From Triatoma infestans (lineage: Eukaryota; Arthropoda; Insecta; Hemiptera; Reduviidae): a stretch of DNA of 64,000 nucleotides. Below the pieces are notes generated by a model, which saw only the letters and a list, made by a program, of their open reading frames with translations, ran no database searches and had not been told where the DNA came from. The position numbers were made by a program, and so were the translations under genes. Every line of letters begins with the position of its first letter. Position 1 is the stretch's first letter. Below are positions 10,200-23,236 of this stretch, piece after piece. Location of the stretch: positions 100,490-164,489 of the forward strand of contig JAAEAF010002511.1 in assembly GCA_011037195.1 (NCBI GenBank), in the 5' to 3' direction.

Positions 10200-11040
10200 A
10201 TTCGCTTTTGACAATCCTAAAAAAAAATCGGTAGGGATTATATTGTATACGTAAGCAGACTTGTGTGCAGCGCCCTCTAACAACACCAACAGAGCTTGTG
10301 CAGTTTAAATTTATACTTAACTGACAGACCGCTAAACCCTTCTAAACTCAATTTTTTAGGAAAAATGGTACAAATCAAAGTAATAGTTTTGTATCTGTGT
10401 TGTTAGCATTCCAAGTTTAAAGAAAATTGTTAAAGCCATTTCTGAGGAAATTCAAAAAACTTCAAAAACCTACTCTGCAATATAGCACTTCGTTAACCTT
10501 GTTTTTTTTTTTTTTGCAAATTTGGAATTCTATCAATGCTTCTCATATTATGTAGGTGGTAAACTCATACATTGTGCTTAAGCGATACTAGGTAGAGGAA
10601 AGCATAAGCTGCTGTTTCCTCAGAATCCCCTCCCTCAAAAAAATCAATTTTCCCAGGAAAATGTTTCAAATAAAAGTGATATTATTTATGTGTGTAGACA
10701 GTATAAGAAGTTTAAACAAAATCGTTGAAGCCGTTTTCAAGAAAAACAAGATAAACTGCAAAAAAAACATTCAGTAAATGGATTCAATTGATGGATTTTG
10801 CCTGAAACTTTCCGAGTCAAATGCGGTAATAATACATAAACGATATACTAAGTTCAAGATTCCTGCAATTTTTTTCGTTTTTGAAAAATTTTATTAACAC
10901 ACATAGACTATTCGCTAGAAAAACGTTTTATTCGTTCTCAGGGGACCTCAAAACATGTATTTCCGGTGAGAACTCAGTTTCGAAAATTTGATACGATCGT
11001 AATACTTCTTCTTTTAATAGGAATAAGAGAAAGTAATATG
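10200..11040 (+). repeat. Family A repeat copy, nearly complete
   Basis: Landmarks in order are GCAGCGCCCTCTAAC (about 10268), TTCCAAGTTTAAAGAAAATTG (about 10410), a TTGCAAATTTGGAATTC block, AATCGTTGAAGCCGTTTTC (about 10720), a CAATTGATGGATTTTG block, TTCGTTTTTGAAAAATTTT (about 10877), CTCAGGGGACCTC and ATGTATTTCCGGTGAGAACTC (about 10938-10975), then ACGATCGTAATACTTC and AGAGAAAGTA to about 11035. One of the best copies for building a consensus. Confidence 0.75.
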
Positions 11041-13439
11041 CTCCAATAATGTTGCTTTCCTTAATTTACTATTTAGTTTCAATAATGACATATATAATAC
11101 TGGGTAAAAGTACAAGAGAGCGTTGGTAAAACATTCTTTTACGAAGAGATTAATGAGAGATTAATAGGGCAACTGATTTCAGATTAACAAGAATAGATTT
11201 CTTTAATTAACGATATTTTATCGAAATATAGAAAAGAATTGCAGAAATAAAAGTCAGACTCCTTATACAACAATTAAACGAATGCGCCCTTAATCAACGC
11301 TTCAGACTTCTGGCTGACCACTTGAAAAACGCTCTAAACTAACAATGTTAAACAAAAGAAACTTTGTAGCTCACTACTCGCATAAGGTTCTTGTCGCTCT
11401 ACTTTGGGCATAAGGACAATAACTATACTGCCATACTAAGCGTACCAACCTTTCTATAGAATTTCAATCCTTCAGTCAAAAATCCATATCGGCAATACCC
11501 CTTTTTATGTCTCATTCGGGACTTCATAATCAGTTAAATTATAAACCTGCAGGAAAAAAAGTTACTTGAGATATCAGAAGAATTCCTCATTGGATAAAAT
11601 GCTAATAGAATAAAGGCAAAGCAGCTCTCTGAGTGGAGTAAAAAGAGATTTTCAAATTATTAAGAGAAGGTTGAAGAACCGCAAAAATATTTCTAGTAAA
11701 ACAAATGAAGTTATAAATGCAACCATCAACAAATGTCCGGCAGTATCAATGCTGACCAGTCTTATCAGGGACACAAATTAACCCTGCAAACAAATATCGT
11801 CGAAAATCGGAAAGAAACCCAGCCATTTAATTAAATAAAAACAAAACAAGCATTTCCATTCCTAAAATGGAGTTTCAAATAGTTTCATACGTAAAATTCT
11901 ATCCTTTTTACAATGTTTAATTATTTTGATGAATTTAACAATCGGATTCAAATAAAGTTTGTAAAATCTATAACGTTTTATTCAGGACATTTTAGCCAAA
12001 ATATTAATATTAAAAAAAAAATACACCATTTCATAAGTATAAATGCCACCAAAAAATTAGAATATTGCTCTCAGCACCCTGTAATAAAAGATAAACAGGT
12101 AATTATTTTTGGTTAGGAAATAAACAGCGAATTTGTGCCGCCATTAATGTTATCTATATATTCATTCACTTCAAAAAAACTTCACATTCGGGAGTGGTTT
12201 TTCAAATAAGAGAGCAATAAGTTGGTTTATTGGTATGAAATAAATAATTGTTTACAGATTCAGAAATGTTTTAAAATTGCTTTAAATAGAAAATTGGTTA
12301 ATGTCATTTCTAGTACTTATCATATTGTCAGGTTACGCTAATTTTTGAAAAATATATAAGTTATATGATGAATGAAAAAATGGAATGGATTGCTCGTAAA
12401 GAGAAAAAAAGGCAATAGCTTGAAAGAATATGTAATCAGGTAATACATTGCCTTATATATATATTAAATAGGTCAACGTATGATGGCACATATACTCGAA
12501 TATATGTAGCCTGTATAGAATATTGATATGTTCGGCTTTATATTCACATAAAACTTATAAATGGGAATCTATATTATCTACTTATAGAGAAGTAAGAGGT
12601 GACATTTCTATTTTGAATATAATCTAATGGAATACTTGGCAATTTATGCCAGCTATAATAAAAAGTTATTGCCAAGCTTACCAGGAATTGCCAAGTCAAT
12701 GTGCCAATAAGGAATGGTTAAATCATTTTACTTTTTTAGTAATATTTACTTAATTTCTAAGAAATTTTATACATCATTTTTGTAAATGAATTCACTTTAA
12801 AAAGAATGAATTAAAATATATTAAAAAATATAGTTTAGAATTGCAATTGAGATCAGATTGCAACATTCAGTATTGAATATCAAACCATCAGTTCAACAAT
12901 ATTCCAATTGCGTCTCTACCAAACTATGAAGTCACAACATTGATTAAAATAACAAAAAACACTTAATTCAAATGAAAATTATTGTTACTTTCCTGTGGCA
13001 TGTTAGAGAAGACATATATACCTTTCCTAAATGGGGATTTTGGCTACTGTAATGTAGCCAAAACAGAACTGTAATGTACTGTACTGAAATATGTTGGTCG
13101 GTAAGTAAATTTCCTCGGGAATTATATTTTATAATACTGGAATCTATAGATTATGAAAAGCTGAAATGGTAAGGCAGTTGGGAGAAGAACGTCTACTGAA
13201 ATTGACAATACAATAATAGGTAGGCTATTACAGCCGAATACGGCTGTAGGGAAACTCAAGGAAACAATATGTACGGGCATGGCTTGAGTGGAGAGGATAC
13301 GATGGAAAGAAGTGAATAGTAAATGCTGCTAGAGAAGAATTTGGAAAAGAGGAAAAACCTCTTTTAAAAAAATCCTGGTAAATTATTATATTAATATTAG
13401 AATTTGGCAGGAAACGGTAGCAGGTTATGACGCTTGATG
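11041..13439. other. Long stretch without a gene
   Basis: Apart from the short repeat at 11910-12052, nothing is recognised. A 79-codon minus-strand frame at 13228-13467 adjoins a LINE remnant but has no motif. 13440 onwards is LINE-derived. Confidence 0.4.
11910..12052 (+). repeat. Short dispersed repeat, pair with 9030-9165
   Basis: The second member of the direct pair described for 9030-9165, with matching blocks in the same order. Confidence 0.55.
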
Positions 13440-13895
13440 CGAGGCTTTTTTTTTGTCTTCGCCTCAATCATGGCCACATCGGCCATTCAGTTTCTAGTAG
13501 CCCAGACAGAAAGAATCTGTCGTCTGTCAGGTGCAAAGTGTTCATTTCCTGATCTTGTTTTCACAAGGGATACATTAGGGAAGCCATAACCACGATTGTA
13601 ATTAGGGGGCTCTGGAGATAAATGACCTGTGATCATCCTAAACAAAGCCACAGCATTCTTCTACAGCATGTCCGCAGAAATTCGGCCATCAGCTTCTAGC
13701 AGAGTAGTTTATCTTTAGCCTTCTACTCTATTTGTGTATTCTTCTTTCGAATGTTCAATGATACACATATTCACCTCTTTCTTCGGTCTCAGATAATTTA
13801 GTGAAGCTTTCGGTTGTTCTTTTAAGGCCCCTAGTTTGCTAACCTGTCAGCTTGGTCGTTACCATATTGTCCACTGGAAAACAACGTTAACCCCA
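13440..13895 (-). pseudogene. LINE RNase H domain remnant
   Basis: The minus strand reads VNVVFQWTIW then, after a frame change, GNDQADRLAN. Together these match the VVxQWVPxHCGIxGNExADxLA RNase H block. Further on, the frame gives ALFRMITGHL, matching A.LRLLTGHC, and then an R-rich region ending near 13440. Several stops and at least one frameshift are present. Jockey-type by motif. Confidence 0.6.
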
Positions 13896-15109
13896 TGGAG
13901 AATCGTCCTTTTCATTAACGCTTGATGATAGATGAAATAAGAACAGACGTTTATTGAATAAGGAGGGAAGAGTGACTTATTGAATGACCGAGCGAAGAGT
14001 TGATGACGTTGGTGCGTGAGCGTGATGAAAATATTGAATGGTGGCGTTGATTGTTGTGATCTGTCTGTAAAGTGATGCGGCTACTTAGGAAACTCTTGTT
14101 TGTTCGACGTTGAGGCTTATTAATTGACAAAGTTGATCAGGCGACTGAATATTGTAATCAAGATGGTCAACTTTCTATTCAATTTCTCCGACTAATAGAG
14201 ACAGCTTGAAGCTCATTCGCTAATACATTGTAGTGATGTGCAGGACAGGAAAAGTAGTTGACATAAGCTTGGAGGATCAGTGCTGGGGCCTCGAGGCGGC
14301 CGATGATGCAACTATTGAGTTCAGCTTTTTTTGATGGTACAATGACCATTTCTGACCATTTTCTCTGTTTCTTTCAATAAGTGTGTGAACAGCTTACGCA
14401 GAAAATCTAAACTCTTAGCTCTACACAGAAAATCTATCTAAGCCTAATATTTCATGTAGATAATGCCAAAGAATCCGGTATGAAGTTTTCAGGCAAAATC
14501 AGATCACACAAAACTGTATTTTATTGATTGATTCATTCACCGTGGTTTTCTCAATGATAATACTCATATGATTTTTGTACATATTACATTTTTTCGGAAA
14601 AATCCATTTCCTAAACTTCTCTATAAACGATCATTTCCTTGTAAAATATAATTCTATCAATTATATAATTATTAAGGAGGATTAAATGTAATGATGCTAA
14701 AATTCCTGGTGAAAAAAAAAATAGTTTAATCGTAAAGTGAAAATTTACAAAAAGGTTTTCAGTTATCGCAATTTTCTCAAGTAAAAGTTTCAAATACTTA
14801 GCTTTAAACTTAGTATTTATATTGTAAAAGTATACGGCTTATTTTTTTTTATTTTTTTATTTGAAACATTCTTCCAAGAAAATGATTATTTTGGAGTGAC
14901 GTTAGGCCTTTTTTTTAAAAAAAAATATTTGTATTATTTATTTGGAACTAAATAATAACATTGATAATAAAACTCTGATGTCAAACACGCAACGGACATT
15001 CTCTTATTGCATAGATATATCCAAGATAACTACGCTGAACCTATAGCTTGCAGACGCATAGCTGATGTTTAGCTTGCAGAACCTAAATAACAAAAAAAAA
15101 ACACTTGAA
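13896..15109. other. No gene recognised
   Basis: Mixed-composition DNA at 13900-14330, then AT-rich DNA with homopolymer runs. No coding motif or terminal repeat found. Confidence 0.4.
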
Positions 15110-15805
15110 GGACTTTGCAGTTCCAACAGAAAAACCTCTTAAAAATCTATTAATAGAGAAAATGTTGTTGAACAAAAGTGATAGGACTATATATTATGTA
15201 TAATTAGTATACCAGGTGCAAAGAAATTCGTCATTGGTTTCCATTATCGAAAAAAATCGTAGAAATCTGATAAAAATTGTTCAGTAAAGTAATAACTTCC
15301 GGTAAACCGATTTTCTTTCAAACTCTGAATTTTGGCAACACATTTAATTTTTATTAATATTATATAGATAATAGGGTCGTATATCAACTGGAAATGCATT
15401 TAAGAAGAAAGCCTGACTACGCACCCACCTAAATTCCATTAAACGAATTTTCTCGAGAAAATAAATTTGTAGCTCTTTATGTTAATATACTAAGTTTAAA
15501 CAAAATCGTCTTTGAAGCTGTTTTCGAGAAAAGCCCCCCAAAATAAACTTTAAAAAATCCTTTCAAAAAATTAGTTTATCCGATTTTGATCCAAACTTTT
15601 TTGTCGGTTCCCTTGATCGAACTTAAACAAAATATGAAGTTTAAACAATCTGCAATGTCATAAACAAAACACACACCCTAATCTGTCTCAAAACCATTTT
15701 TTTTCTGACTTAGAGAAAACCTCAACACGTACATATATTTCCGGTGAAATTTGACAAGATCCGCTATACTTCCTCTTTCCAATAAAGTGAAAGTAATAGT
15801 TGCTT
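15110..15805 (+). repeat. Family A repeat copy, nearly complete
   Basis: It contains CCGATTTTCTTTCAAACTCTG (about 15308), TTTAAACAAAATCGTCTTTGAAGC (about 15493-15516), CAAACTTTTTTGTCGG, an ACACACAC remnant (15668), ATATTTCCGGTGAAATTTG (about 15733), and a 3' end ACTTCCTCTTTCC…GTGAAAGTAATA. Orientation is the same as most copies in the left half. Confidence 0.7.
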
Positions 15806-18105
15806 TATACATTGGAAAATTATATTTATTAATTCCTAGCTTTTGAATAACAATAAATGCAATAGATAAACAATTAAGTATATTCACTAAACAGAAAGGA
15901 TAGATTGACAAGTCTTATATAATGATTAGTTAGTCCGTTATGTAGTTACGGCTTAGTGGCTTTAGAAATTAAATTAAAAAATAATAATAATAATAAACTA
16001 TAATAGAGAAAGCAAACAAGGCGGACACATCATTCAAACTACTCTATGTCAGAGTTAGCTCTCTTTTAGCTATCTTTGTAACTAACAAAATGTTAACTCA
16101 TTTCCGTTATTATTTCCCGCGCTATAACCTATTTACCCCGCCTGCCCTAAACTGACATATTAATTATATCGGCTTACTATTTTATTTTATTAACAACTTT
16201 ATATCCCCTACCCACTATTTTTTATTTTTTTATTTTCAAATCTATAGATAAGTGTGTGTACATTGTTAATAGTTATTAACTCAGTTATAAATATACTTTG
16301 AAAGAAAATTCTTAACATATTTAAGTTTAATGGCTAACAACTAGGAGCAGATACAAAGTTTTACAATTAGAGAACAAATAGTTACTTCTCCAACTAAGTA
16401 CTTCCAATTCTCAACACGATTTTTTACATTTTTTCTCATTTGGAAGGAACGAATTTGAGGATTTGTGCCGGCTGGGAGCTGGGAGCCAATTCGAATCAGA
16501 AATTGCAAGACCAACAGTGGGAATAAGTCCATTCTTTCTGGTAGGCTTTACGTCTAGATGTGAGATATTTATAGATACGTGAAGCAGCATCCTTCACTTT
16601 TGCTACTAGTTATAGGCTTAACAATATAGTCAGTTAAAATTATAAAAATTATTAGGGAAGTTACAAGTCCAAAACCAGTTGTTGTCCAGATAGACAGATG
16701 GATACATCAGCAATAATGCCAATACAAAGCTAGATCTATAGGTAGGAAGATCTCATATATCAAGTTAACATGATATTGTTTTTACAAATGAATGTTTCAG
16801 TTATGATAAGCTAAAATTTGCCTGTACTTGCGCTAAATTCAATTAGCTGCTGTAGGCATTTGCAGGCTTGGTCAAGCAGACTCAGTTTTTAACTTATTGC
16901 AGAATTAGCGTTAATGTTACTGATGTGATGGAATTCCTTCACGCACCACTTCACAAGGTACATCACAGTATATATCACGCAACTAGCTGAAGCCTATCTT
17001 AGCTGTCATAAGTGGAGAACTAAACCTTTCACTATAGGCAGCCAACCAGACTCCATTCCTTAAAAAGTATCTTATGCTACATATTTTTAGTACTAATCAT
17101 TATCAAAGAGTTCATTCTGTTATTCTTTCACTTTGTTGCGTTTATTATGTTTAACTTCCATAAAAGTGCATTGTACTTATCCAAAAAAATTATAAATTCT
17201 TGGTAAGTGTAGAGGATGTCCGTTTAAGTGTTGATAGAAGTGACAAGACATGGAACTCTTCAAGAACTCTACAGCATGTATTTGGTGGAAGGTTGTATAA
17301 TTGGCTGGAAATTAAGGAATATATACTCTGGCTACTTTGGTGGCTTATTACCAAGGCAAAAATATTTAAAATCAATATTTAGGATCAGATAGGATGTAAA
17401 AAGATGGCGAAAGTCAAATGAAACTGAAAAATTAGAGGGCCAAAAAAATATGAAGGGACAAATTTATGATTAAACGAGTTAAGGCATGAGATTGAACGAT
17501 TGGCGTGAAAACATATACTAATCTAATTATGAATCTTTTATTGTAAATTATATTCTGAAATAAATTCTCCGCTTCTCATACTAAATTATTCCTTATGTGC
17601 ATGTTATTAAATTTTGGGGATTCCTTTTGGCAAGTTATTAAACTTTGGAATTGCCCTTTTCAATGTTTATAGCATCGTTTGGCAAACTTTCTCCACTCTA
17701 AAAAGGCGAATATAAAACTTATGTAAACCTTAGTGACAGATGTAGGAGAAATGCACTTGTTCAAGGGACTTTGCGTTCTTTCGGATTTCCCAAAATATCT
17801 ACACGAACATTATTTACTCTGAGGTCACCATCACTAAATAAGAACAGTAATTTGGGCATGCAGAGTAGATATGCATCCACCAGGATTTGCGTAACCAAAG
17901 GCAAACTCCTCTAGCTTATCATCATCAAAATTCAAATAGAATTTCAAATCTCCCTCCCTCCAGGTATCATAAAGAGAGCAAAAACCACAACTACAATTTC
18001 CAGTTCGAGTTAGATGGACCTTAGTGAGAGTCATTACAACGTATTTTGGAAGGATAACCTGTAGTTTACGGGCACCACAAGCATCAAAATAAAATTAAAA
18101 ATGAT
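15806..18105. other. Long stretch without a recognised gene
   Basis: AT-rich, with an (AAT)n run near 15978-15996. Overlapping short frames on both strands at 17190-17382 have no motif. A 66-codon minus frame at 17834-18034 is cysteine- and glycine-containing but matches nothing I know. Confidence 0.4.
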
Positions 18106-18305
18106 CCACAAAGCTGGAGGCATCGGTGATATTTTCCGTGATACCCTGTTTCATTTTGTCGTCATCCCCTATATAACACTGCAACAACACAGACCAAAAT
18201 AAACACAAGTGAATATAAACTGATATGCAAGTCTGAGGTTTTCGCACTGTTTTATCAAGACATCCTGATGACGGGCAAACGCCCAAAAACTGCTCTAATC
18301 GGACC
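18106..18305. repeat. Head-to-head pair of hammerhead-repeat fragments
   Basis: The left half (18110-18205) reads on the minus strand as a leader (TCTGTGTTGTTGCAGTGT) joined directly to a tail (GATGACGACAAAATGAAACA, ATCACGGAAAATATC), with the ribozyme core missing. The right half (18215-18300) is plus-strand and retains a leader (ATATGCAAGTCTG) and CATCCTGATGACGGGCAAAC. Both match the 6.6 and 31.8 kb repeats. It abuts a LINE remnant. Confidence 0.6.
18261..18290 (+). ncRNA. Degenerate hammerhead-like motif, type 1
   Basis: CTGATGA (18265-18271) and a perfect GGGC-AAAC-GCCC stem II are kept, and the upstream CATC stem I strand is present. The GAAA box reads AAAA and the CCGGTC cleavage segment is lost, so it cannot be active. 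Confidence 0.5.
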
Positions 18306-18665
18306 GAAAAATTTTCGAAGAATCTTCCTTTCGAAAACAATTAAGTCTTTCTGATCTTTCTTTGATATGGTCCATGTCGGAGTGACATAAGTAAGGACTG
18401 AGCGAATCAGCGTTTTGTAAAGCTGGGACCTTCGTTTGCCTACTAATGAGCTTGCTTCTTAGATGTTTCAGTAAAGAAATAACATCTATTGGTTGCAGCG
18501 ATTCCCCGCCGAATTTCTATAGATGTGTCATTAGATGAGGTCGATTGGGTACCTAGATCCCAGGTAGAAAACTCCATTACCCTTTCGAATGTATATAAGC
18601 CGATGGTGACAGATCGGTCATGTGGTGTCACTCCTCCTCCAGCATATATATATCATATTAAGTCG
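18290..18665 (-). pseudogene. RTE-like LINE reverse transcriptase fragment
   Basis: On the minus strand, NDTSIEIRRGIAATNRCYFF matches the E…I..RI.AANR.Y(F/G)L segment. A frame change then gives LISRQTKVPAL, followed by LIRSVLTYV and WTISKKDQKDLIVFERKILR and KFFGP. This is the region after the YADD palm motif (L.S…K..LYKTLIRPV.TYG.E.W.L…D…L..FERKILR.I.GP). Frameshifts near 18440 and 18400. The 3' end is replaced by hammerhead-repeat DNA. Confidence 0.7.
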
Positions 18666-18779
18666 CTAGACCAAAAATCGCAGGTCTATGGTCTCCCGTT
18701 TAGAATGTAAGACGACGTGCAACCGTAGACACGTTGAGCTACATTTCGGCATGTAGGCGTGTTCTGAGATGAGACGCAG

Positions 18780-18803
18780 TCTCTCTCTCTCTCTCTCTCT
18801 CTC
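18780..18803. repeat. (CT)n microsatellite
   Basis: Twelve consecutive CT/TC units in a block that is less AT-rich than its neighbours (18700-18900). Confidence 0.9.
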
Positions 18804-20089
18804 GCTTCCGAGAGCTTCCGCCGTGCATTTGTGTCTTTTGTTGTTTCCGCCGTCGATTTTGAACTCCTTGGTTTTGATTGGTAAAGTGGTCAAACGAAAA
18901 TGTGTTAAAAGTTATTGAAGATTATCATGCGGCTGTTTTGTCTGTGAGACGTGATATGTTCTGATATAGAAATCGCATTAACGAAAAGTCACACAGTATC
19001 AGTGGCCACAAAGCGCGGTGTGACAGTGGCAGAGATGAAAAAAAAAATACAACAACGAATATGGACGCTCGACCTAGACGAGAGACCGTTTGTAGTCAAA
19101 GCTTAAGAGGAAATAGTACTATCAAATTACAATTATCAACGAAATTTGTATAATAAAATAAAAATTTAAACAGCTACAAAATACTTAAAAATTGTCTGTC
19201 ATGGCTTCTTAACTATCAATTCATAGAAAGAAAAACATACATTTTCTTATTTTATTTATTTTTCATGTAAATATGAAACTTGAAAAAAAAAAAAAAGGCT
19301 TGTTTCAATATTACTTGTGTATAGTTAAAATAATTAGATTCTTAAAAGGTTTTTTGTTCGGGACATGGTGATATGGTAATTGCTACCTCATACCAATATA
19401 GTTAAGGGCTACGACAAGAAAGGCATGGCAAAGTTGACCATTAGGAGAGCAGTTAAATAGCCGCCAACAATCAGGCATAATGTTGTGTTCACCAATCTGC
19501 AAAACATTTATATGTACACCACACTAATAATAGCTAAGTATATTTGTAATCTCTCCTTTCAATTTTTGTAATCATAATTCGAAACATTTCATATGTTTTA
19601 TTAACTCATTAAGCTTTTAAATTAATTAAGCTCATTATGTTGACTTTGACAAAAAAAAAGTTCTTTCATTGTAAGTGTTTGGCTTTTAGAATATTCTAAT
19701 TTTGATATTATTTAAATAATTTCTTTATATATTAGATAATAAACGAAGAAATATAGAAATTGTTTTTGAAAAATATCCTTAATTGATTTGAGCAACGAAT
19801 ATAATTTGCAACATGATGATAGGATAATGAATGCATTCGTACTATGAAATAAAATGGAAGGTTACTTTAGCCGCTTTTATAACAGATTTCACGTTGAGTG
19901 GAAAGAAAGGATCAGAGAGCATCCACAATGTTTTTTCTTTATTATTTAATGTTATATTGAACATTTACAACTACATAAATAAATATGCAACAAGTAAATA
20001 GGCTAAGAGGAGATATAAACAATGACGTGATGGTCATGAATGATAGTTATCCAGCGACAACTACCATTAGTTATCTAGAAGGCCACGGA
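18804..20089. other. No gene recognised
   Basis: The 18800-19120 block is more GC-balanced and may be another decayed repeat, but no motif is clear. The remainder is AT-rich. Confidence 0.4.
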
Positions 20090-20440
20090 GCCAACGACGT
20101 CTCAATCGCCTTGCAGGATTGCCTGGAAATGTGGTTGAGGAGAGGGTTTAGGAGAGAGGATTGGGATTAAGGGGGAGTTTGCTGTGAATTTCTTCTTTGT
20201 AATGGGACTTTCGACCACGCGTCGGACGATTTTTGACCGCTGGATTTGTATTCTGTTAAGGATGGTACATTTGTGGTAGAGTTCTAGTCTGTACATCCAG
20301 ATGAGTGCGAGTAGTGAAGTATAGAGTCGTCTTTTCAGTGAGTCTGGAGCGCTTGTCAAGGAGCGTAGCAAGTAGTCTGCAATAGTTGTTGATGAAGGTC
20401 CGTTTAAGCCTGGTGTTCCACGTTAGTCGCTTTTCTAGGT
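20090..20440 (-). pseudogene. Jockey-like LINE reverse transcriptase C-terminal remnant
   Basis: Minus-strand reading in two frames gives LEKRLTWNT-like then LDKRSRLTEKTTLY, continuing as TSLLALIWMYRLELY and ILNRIQIQRSKIVRRVV. This follows the LDRRLTWNPH…R..LLARLIDRRS…LY..L.RPIWSYG.E.WG…RIQ..ILR.I layout of the copies at 21.9 and 55 kb. Several frame changes; dead. Confidence 0.6.
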
Positions 20441-21608
20441 ATATACGTTTTCTTAAAAAAAAAAAATCTAAGGCTTTTTCAAATACTAGGATTGCTCAAC
20501 TTCAACTTCATGATTATTACCATTATTAGAATGGTTTGCTCTAAATCAAAATTAAGGACACATTCTGCTGGCTAAACCGTAGAAAGAAATTAAGTAATTC
20601 ATAGTTTTTTGCCGCTAGAAGTAACATTGCACGAAGCCTACACAAATTCAATGTTAAGTTATTCCAAAGTTATAATTCTTTTCCCAAGAAAGACGTGGTA
20701 GAACGTTGATTAGAAGTTCGCTGATAATATGAGCGAACCAGTTCTGTGTTCTATATGTTGTGTGAGAATATTTCAAAAACCTAATTAGTGGATTTTTTGA
20801 TGTATAAAGCCTGGAGTTGTCCTATTACAGAAAGTCCCTTTTCTTGTAGCTCAAAGCAGATATTTACCAATCAAAATTTGTGTGATCACATTCGAACTGA
20901 GAGATGTAGAACTTCGAACTTGTGCGTTTACGCATGAGTATCAGAAACAAACTCAAAGTGAACGACTTCTATTTGTTATAAACATTTTACATACCGACCT
21001 TCTAAGTAGGCGTCGATTTTACGATGGAGCAGAATATTCCCAACTCTGCTGAATATTTAATATTTAATAGTTAATGCTGAACTGCTAATAACCAATCAAA
21101 AAAACGCATAAAGTTGTTTTCAATATCTCGTAAAGTTCCTAAATTTCACATACATGCAGCACCGGGTCTAAGAAGCGCGGAGTCCTTTGAAAATTAATGT
21201 GTATTCAAATTGTTAAATGATATAATAATTATCTTAAATATTATTAATTTCTTCAATGATAATAATTATTATTTAAACCTGTGCATAAAATGAAAAATGA
21301 AAAAGGAAATTATCTCAACGCATTATATAAGGTTACTGCAGACAGCGTGGCTGTACTACATACACAACTAAATAAGCCACATAAACCCTTATCTTGAATT
21401 TCAAACATATCGGCGACATAAGTTTTGAATGAGATCATATTACGTGGAAAAAGAAAGTTCACATACTTAACTTTTAGATATGCTAATATTAGGGGAAAAA
21501 ATGAAGCACAATATACTTCATTCCAAATCAACAAAATAAACATGAAAAATTTGGGAAATTCTGCACAACTAACACGGTGAAAAATATTACTTTTTTGTTT
21601 GTTTAAAG
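20441..21608. other. No gene recognised
   Basis: AT-rich, no motif. The 102-codon minus frame at 21310-21618 shows no recognisable domain and its 5' end runs into the SINE. Confidence 0.4.
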
Positions 21609-21797
21609 GTGAATGCACTGCAACCTGAAAGATCTATTTGGCCCCAGATCACTCAGACCTCAGATTATTGCTGGCCTTCGGGCAGTGAGCTACTGGTTAC
21701 TAAGAAGAGAAAATCTAAGAGCACCACTGAGAGATTCGACCGAATAATCTTCCGCCTGGGAGTCCAGTGCGCTACTACTGAGATAATCCCTTCCCTA
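21609..21797 (-). mobile_element. tRNA-derived SINE, internally deleted copy
   Basis: The minus strand begins GGGATTATCTCAGTAGTAGCGC, a tRNA-like head, and includes CACTGGACTCCCAGGCGG; the B box is degraded. The body is shortened. It has the alternative tail (AGATCTTTCAGGTTGCAGTG) also seen in the 26 and 60.4 kb copies. Confidence 0.75.
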
Positions 21798-21944
21798 CTT
21801 GTATACAAATAAAATGCTCTTATATAAAGGTTTTCTGCGCTTATCAAAAGAGAAACTGCCAAGTAAAAAATATATTTCATTTTCGTATGGAAATAATTTT
21901 TTGTACTGAAAGAACATTTCGCCTTATCCCATACAAAAGTTCGC

Positions 21945-22470
21945 TACTTAGGACTATACTTGGACCGACGCCTCACCTGGAATCCACATACCAGACTCAA
22001 ACGACAGGCACTACAAAATGCTGATGCGATTACTTGACAAACGATCTAACCTAACACTTACTAACAAACTTCTAATCTACAAAGTCATACTTAAACCTAT
22101 TTGGGCTTACAGCGCAGAACTAACGATCAAATTATAATAGTATTCAAACACTCCAATCCAAAATCATCCGCAAAATCGATTCAGCTCCTTTCTTTGTCTC
22201 CAATCATACATCCGCAAAATCGATCCAGATTTAAATATACCATACGTCCATCAAGAAATCCTGTTCCGTTACAACAAATTTCACAACAGTTTATCCTCTC
22301 ACGTCAATCCTCTTGTCTGTGAACTTGTATCCCTCACTAACCTACACGAAGACTAAAACGTCAGTGGCCTCGTTATCTAGTTAATGAATAACTTGAAGTT
22401 TCACTACAGAGTGACTTCTCCGCTCCTGTTTCTATAAATTGTCCACAATTAACAAATTTACTATTGTTAA
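21945..22470 (+). pseudogene. Jockey-like LINE reverse transcriptase C-terminal remnant
   Basis: Reads VRYLGLYLDRRLTWNPHTRL, then after a frame change YKMLMRLLDKRSNLTLTNKL and LIYKVILKPIWAYSAEL. This is nearly the same protein segment as the 55 kb minus-strand copy (LGLYLDRRLTWNPHTRLKRQ). Later frames give LNIPYVHQEI and HPNPL-like blocks. Multiple frameshifts. Two copies of one family in opposite orientation 33 kb apart. Confidence 0.75.
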
Positions 22471-22876
22471 GCTTTATAACAGGTGTAAATATCAATAAAA
22501 AAAAAACTATCAAACTTTACTTTTCTTGATTTGAATTTTCTTATTCTTTATGTGATCTCAGTGGAACATAAGACAATTTAGGAAACAATCATGACAGCAT
22601 CAAAAATTCTTTTCTTTCTTCTATTGTGGAAATAATCCTGAATAATTAATATTATTTATCGAATGTCATAAGTGAATAATTATTATTATAAAAAAAAAAA
22701 TTAATATAGTAAAATTATTAAGTAGGACTATGTATTTACTGTAACATGGGCTGTACACTAAAATATCCTGAAGCAGGCTGGTAAAATATAGAATGATACT
22801 GTTCACTATTATCAACTTTATGTTAGTTTATTTTCTATTTTCCTTGATTATTAGACGAAATGTGTTACACTCCTTG

Positions 22877-22925
22877 AGCAGGGCCCTTTGCGTCTCTCGC
22901 ATACGCCTTGACCCGGCCCTGCATA
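22877..22925 (-). repeat. Possible hAT-like terminal fragment
   Basis: The minus strand starts TGCAGGGCCGGGTCAAGGCG and is followed 25 bp later by AAAGGGCCCTGC, making an 8-bp inverted pair. CAGGGCCGG-type starts are common in hAT elements. No partner end or 8-bp duplication was found. Confidence 0.3.
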
Positions 22926-23236
22926 TTATATACCCTTTCAGCAACTTATAAAATATATATTTAAAAGTAAAAATCTGTACAGTTTTATCAAGTTAGCAAA
23001 AATTAGATGCACTTGGAAATCTGGGATTTTCAGGTTGAGACAGCTTTTTTAGCATTAGTATTGCCATTATTGTAATGGGCAGGCTTCTTCTTCATGATTG
23101 TTGCAGATTGGTTGTGAATTGGTTTAAAATTTCAATCAGCAACTATCCTAGAGTGTAGGAGATCTCATTTCGAAAACCCATGATTATCTGGCATTTTGCA
23201 TGAGTTCAACCGTTATTAATCATCTCAATAGAAACG

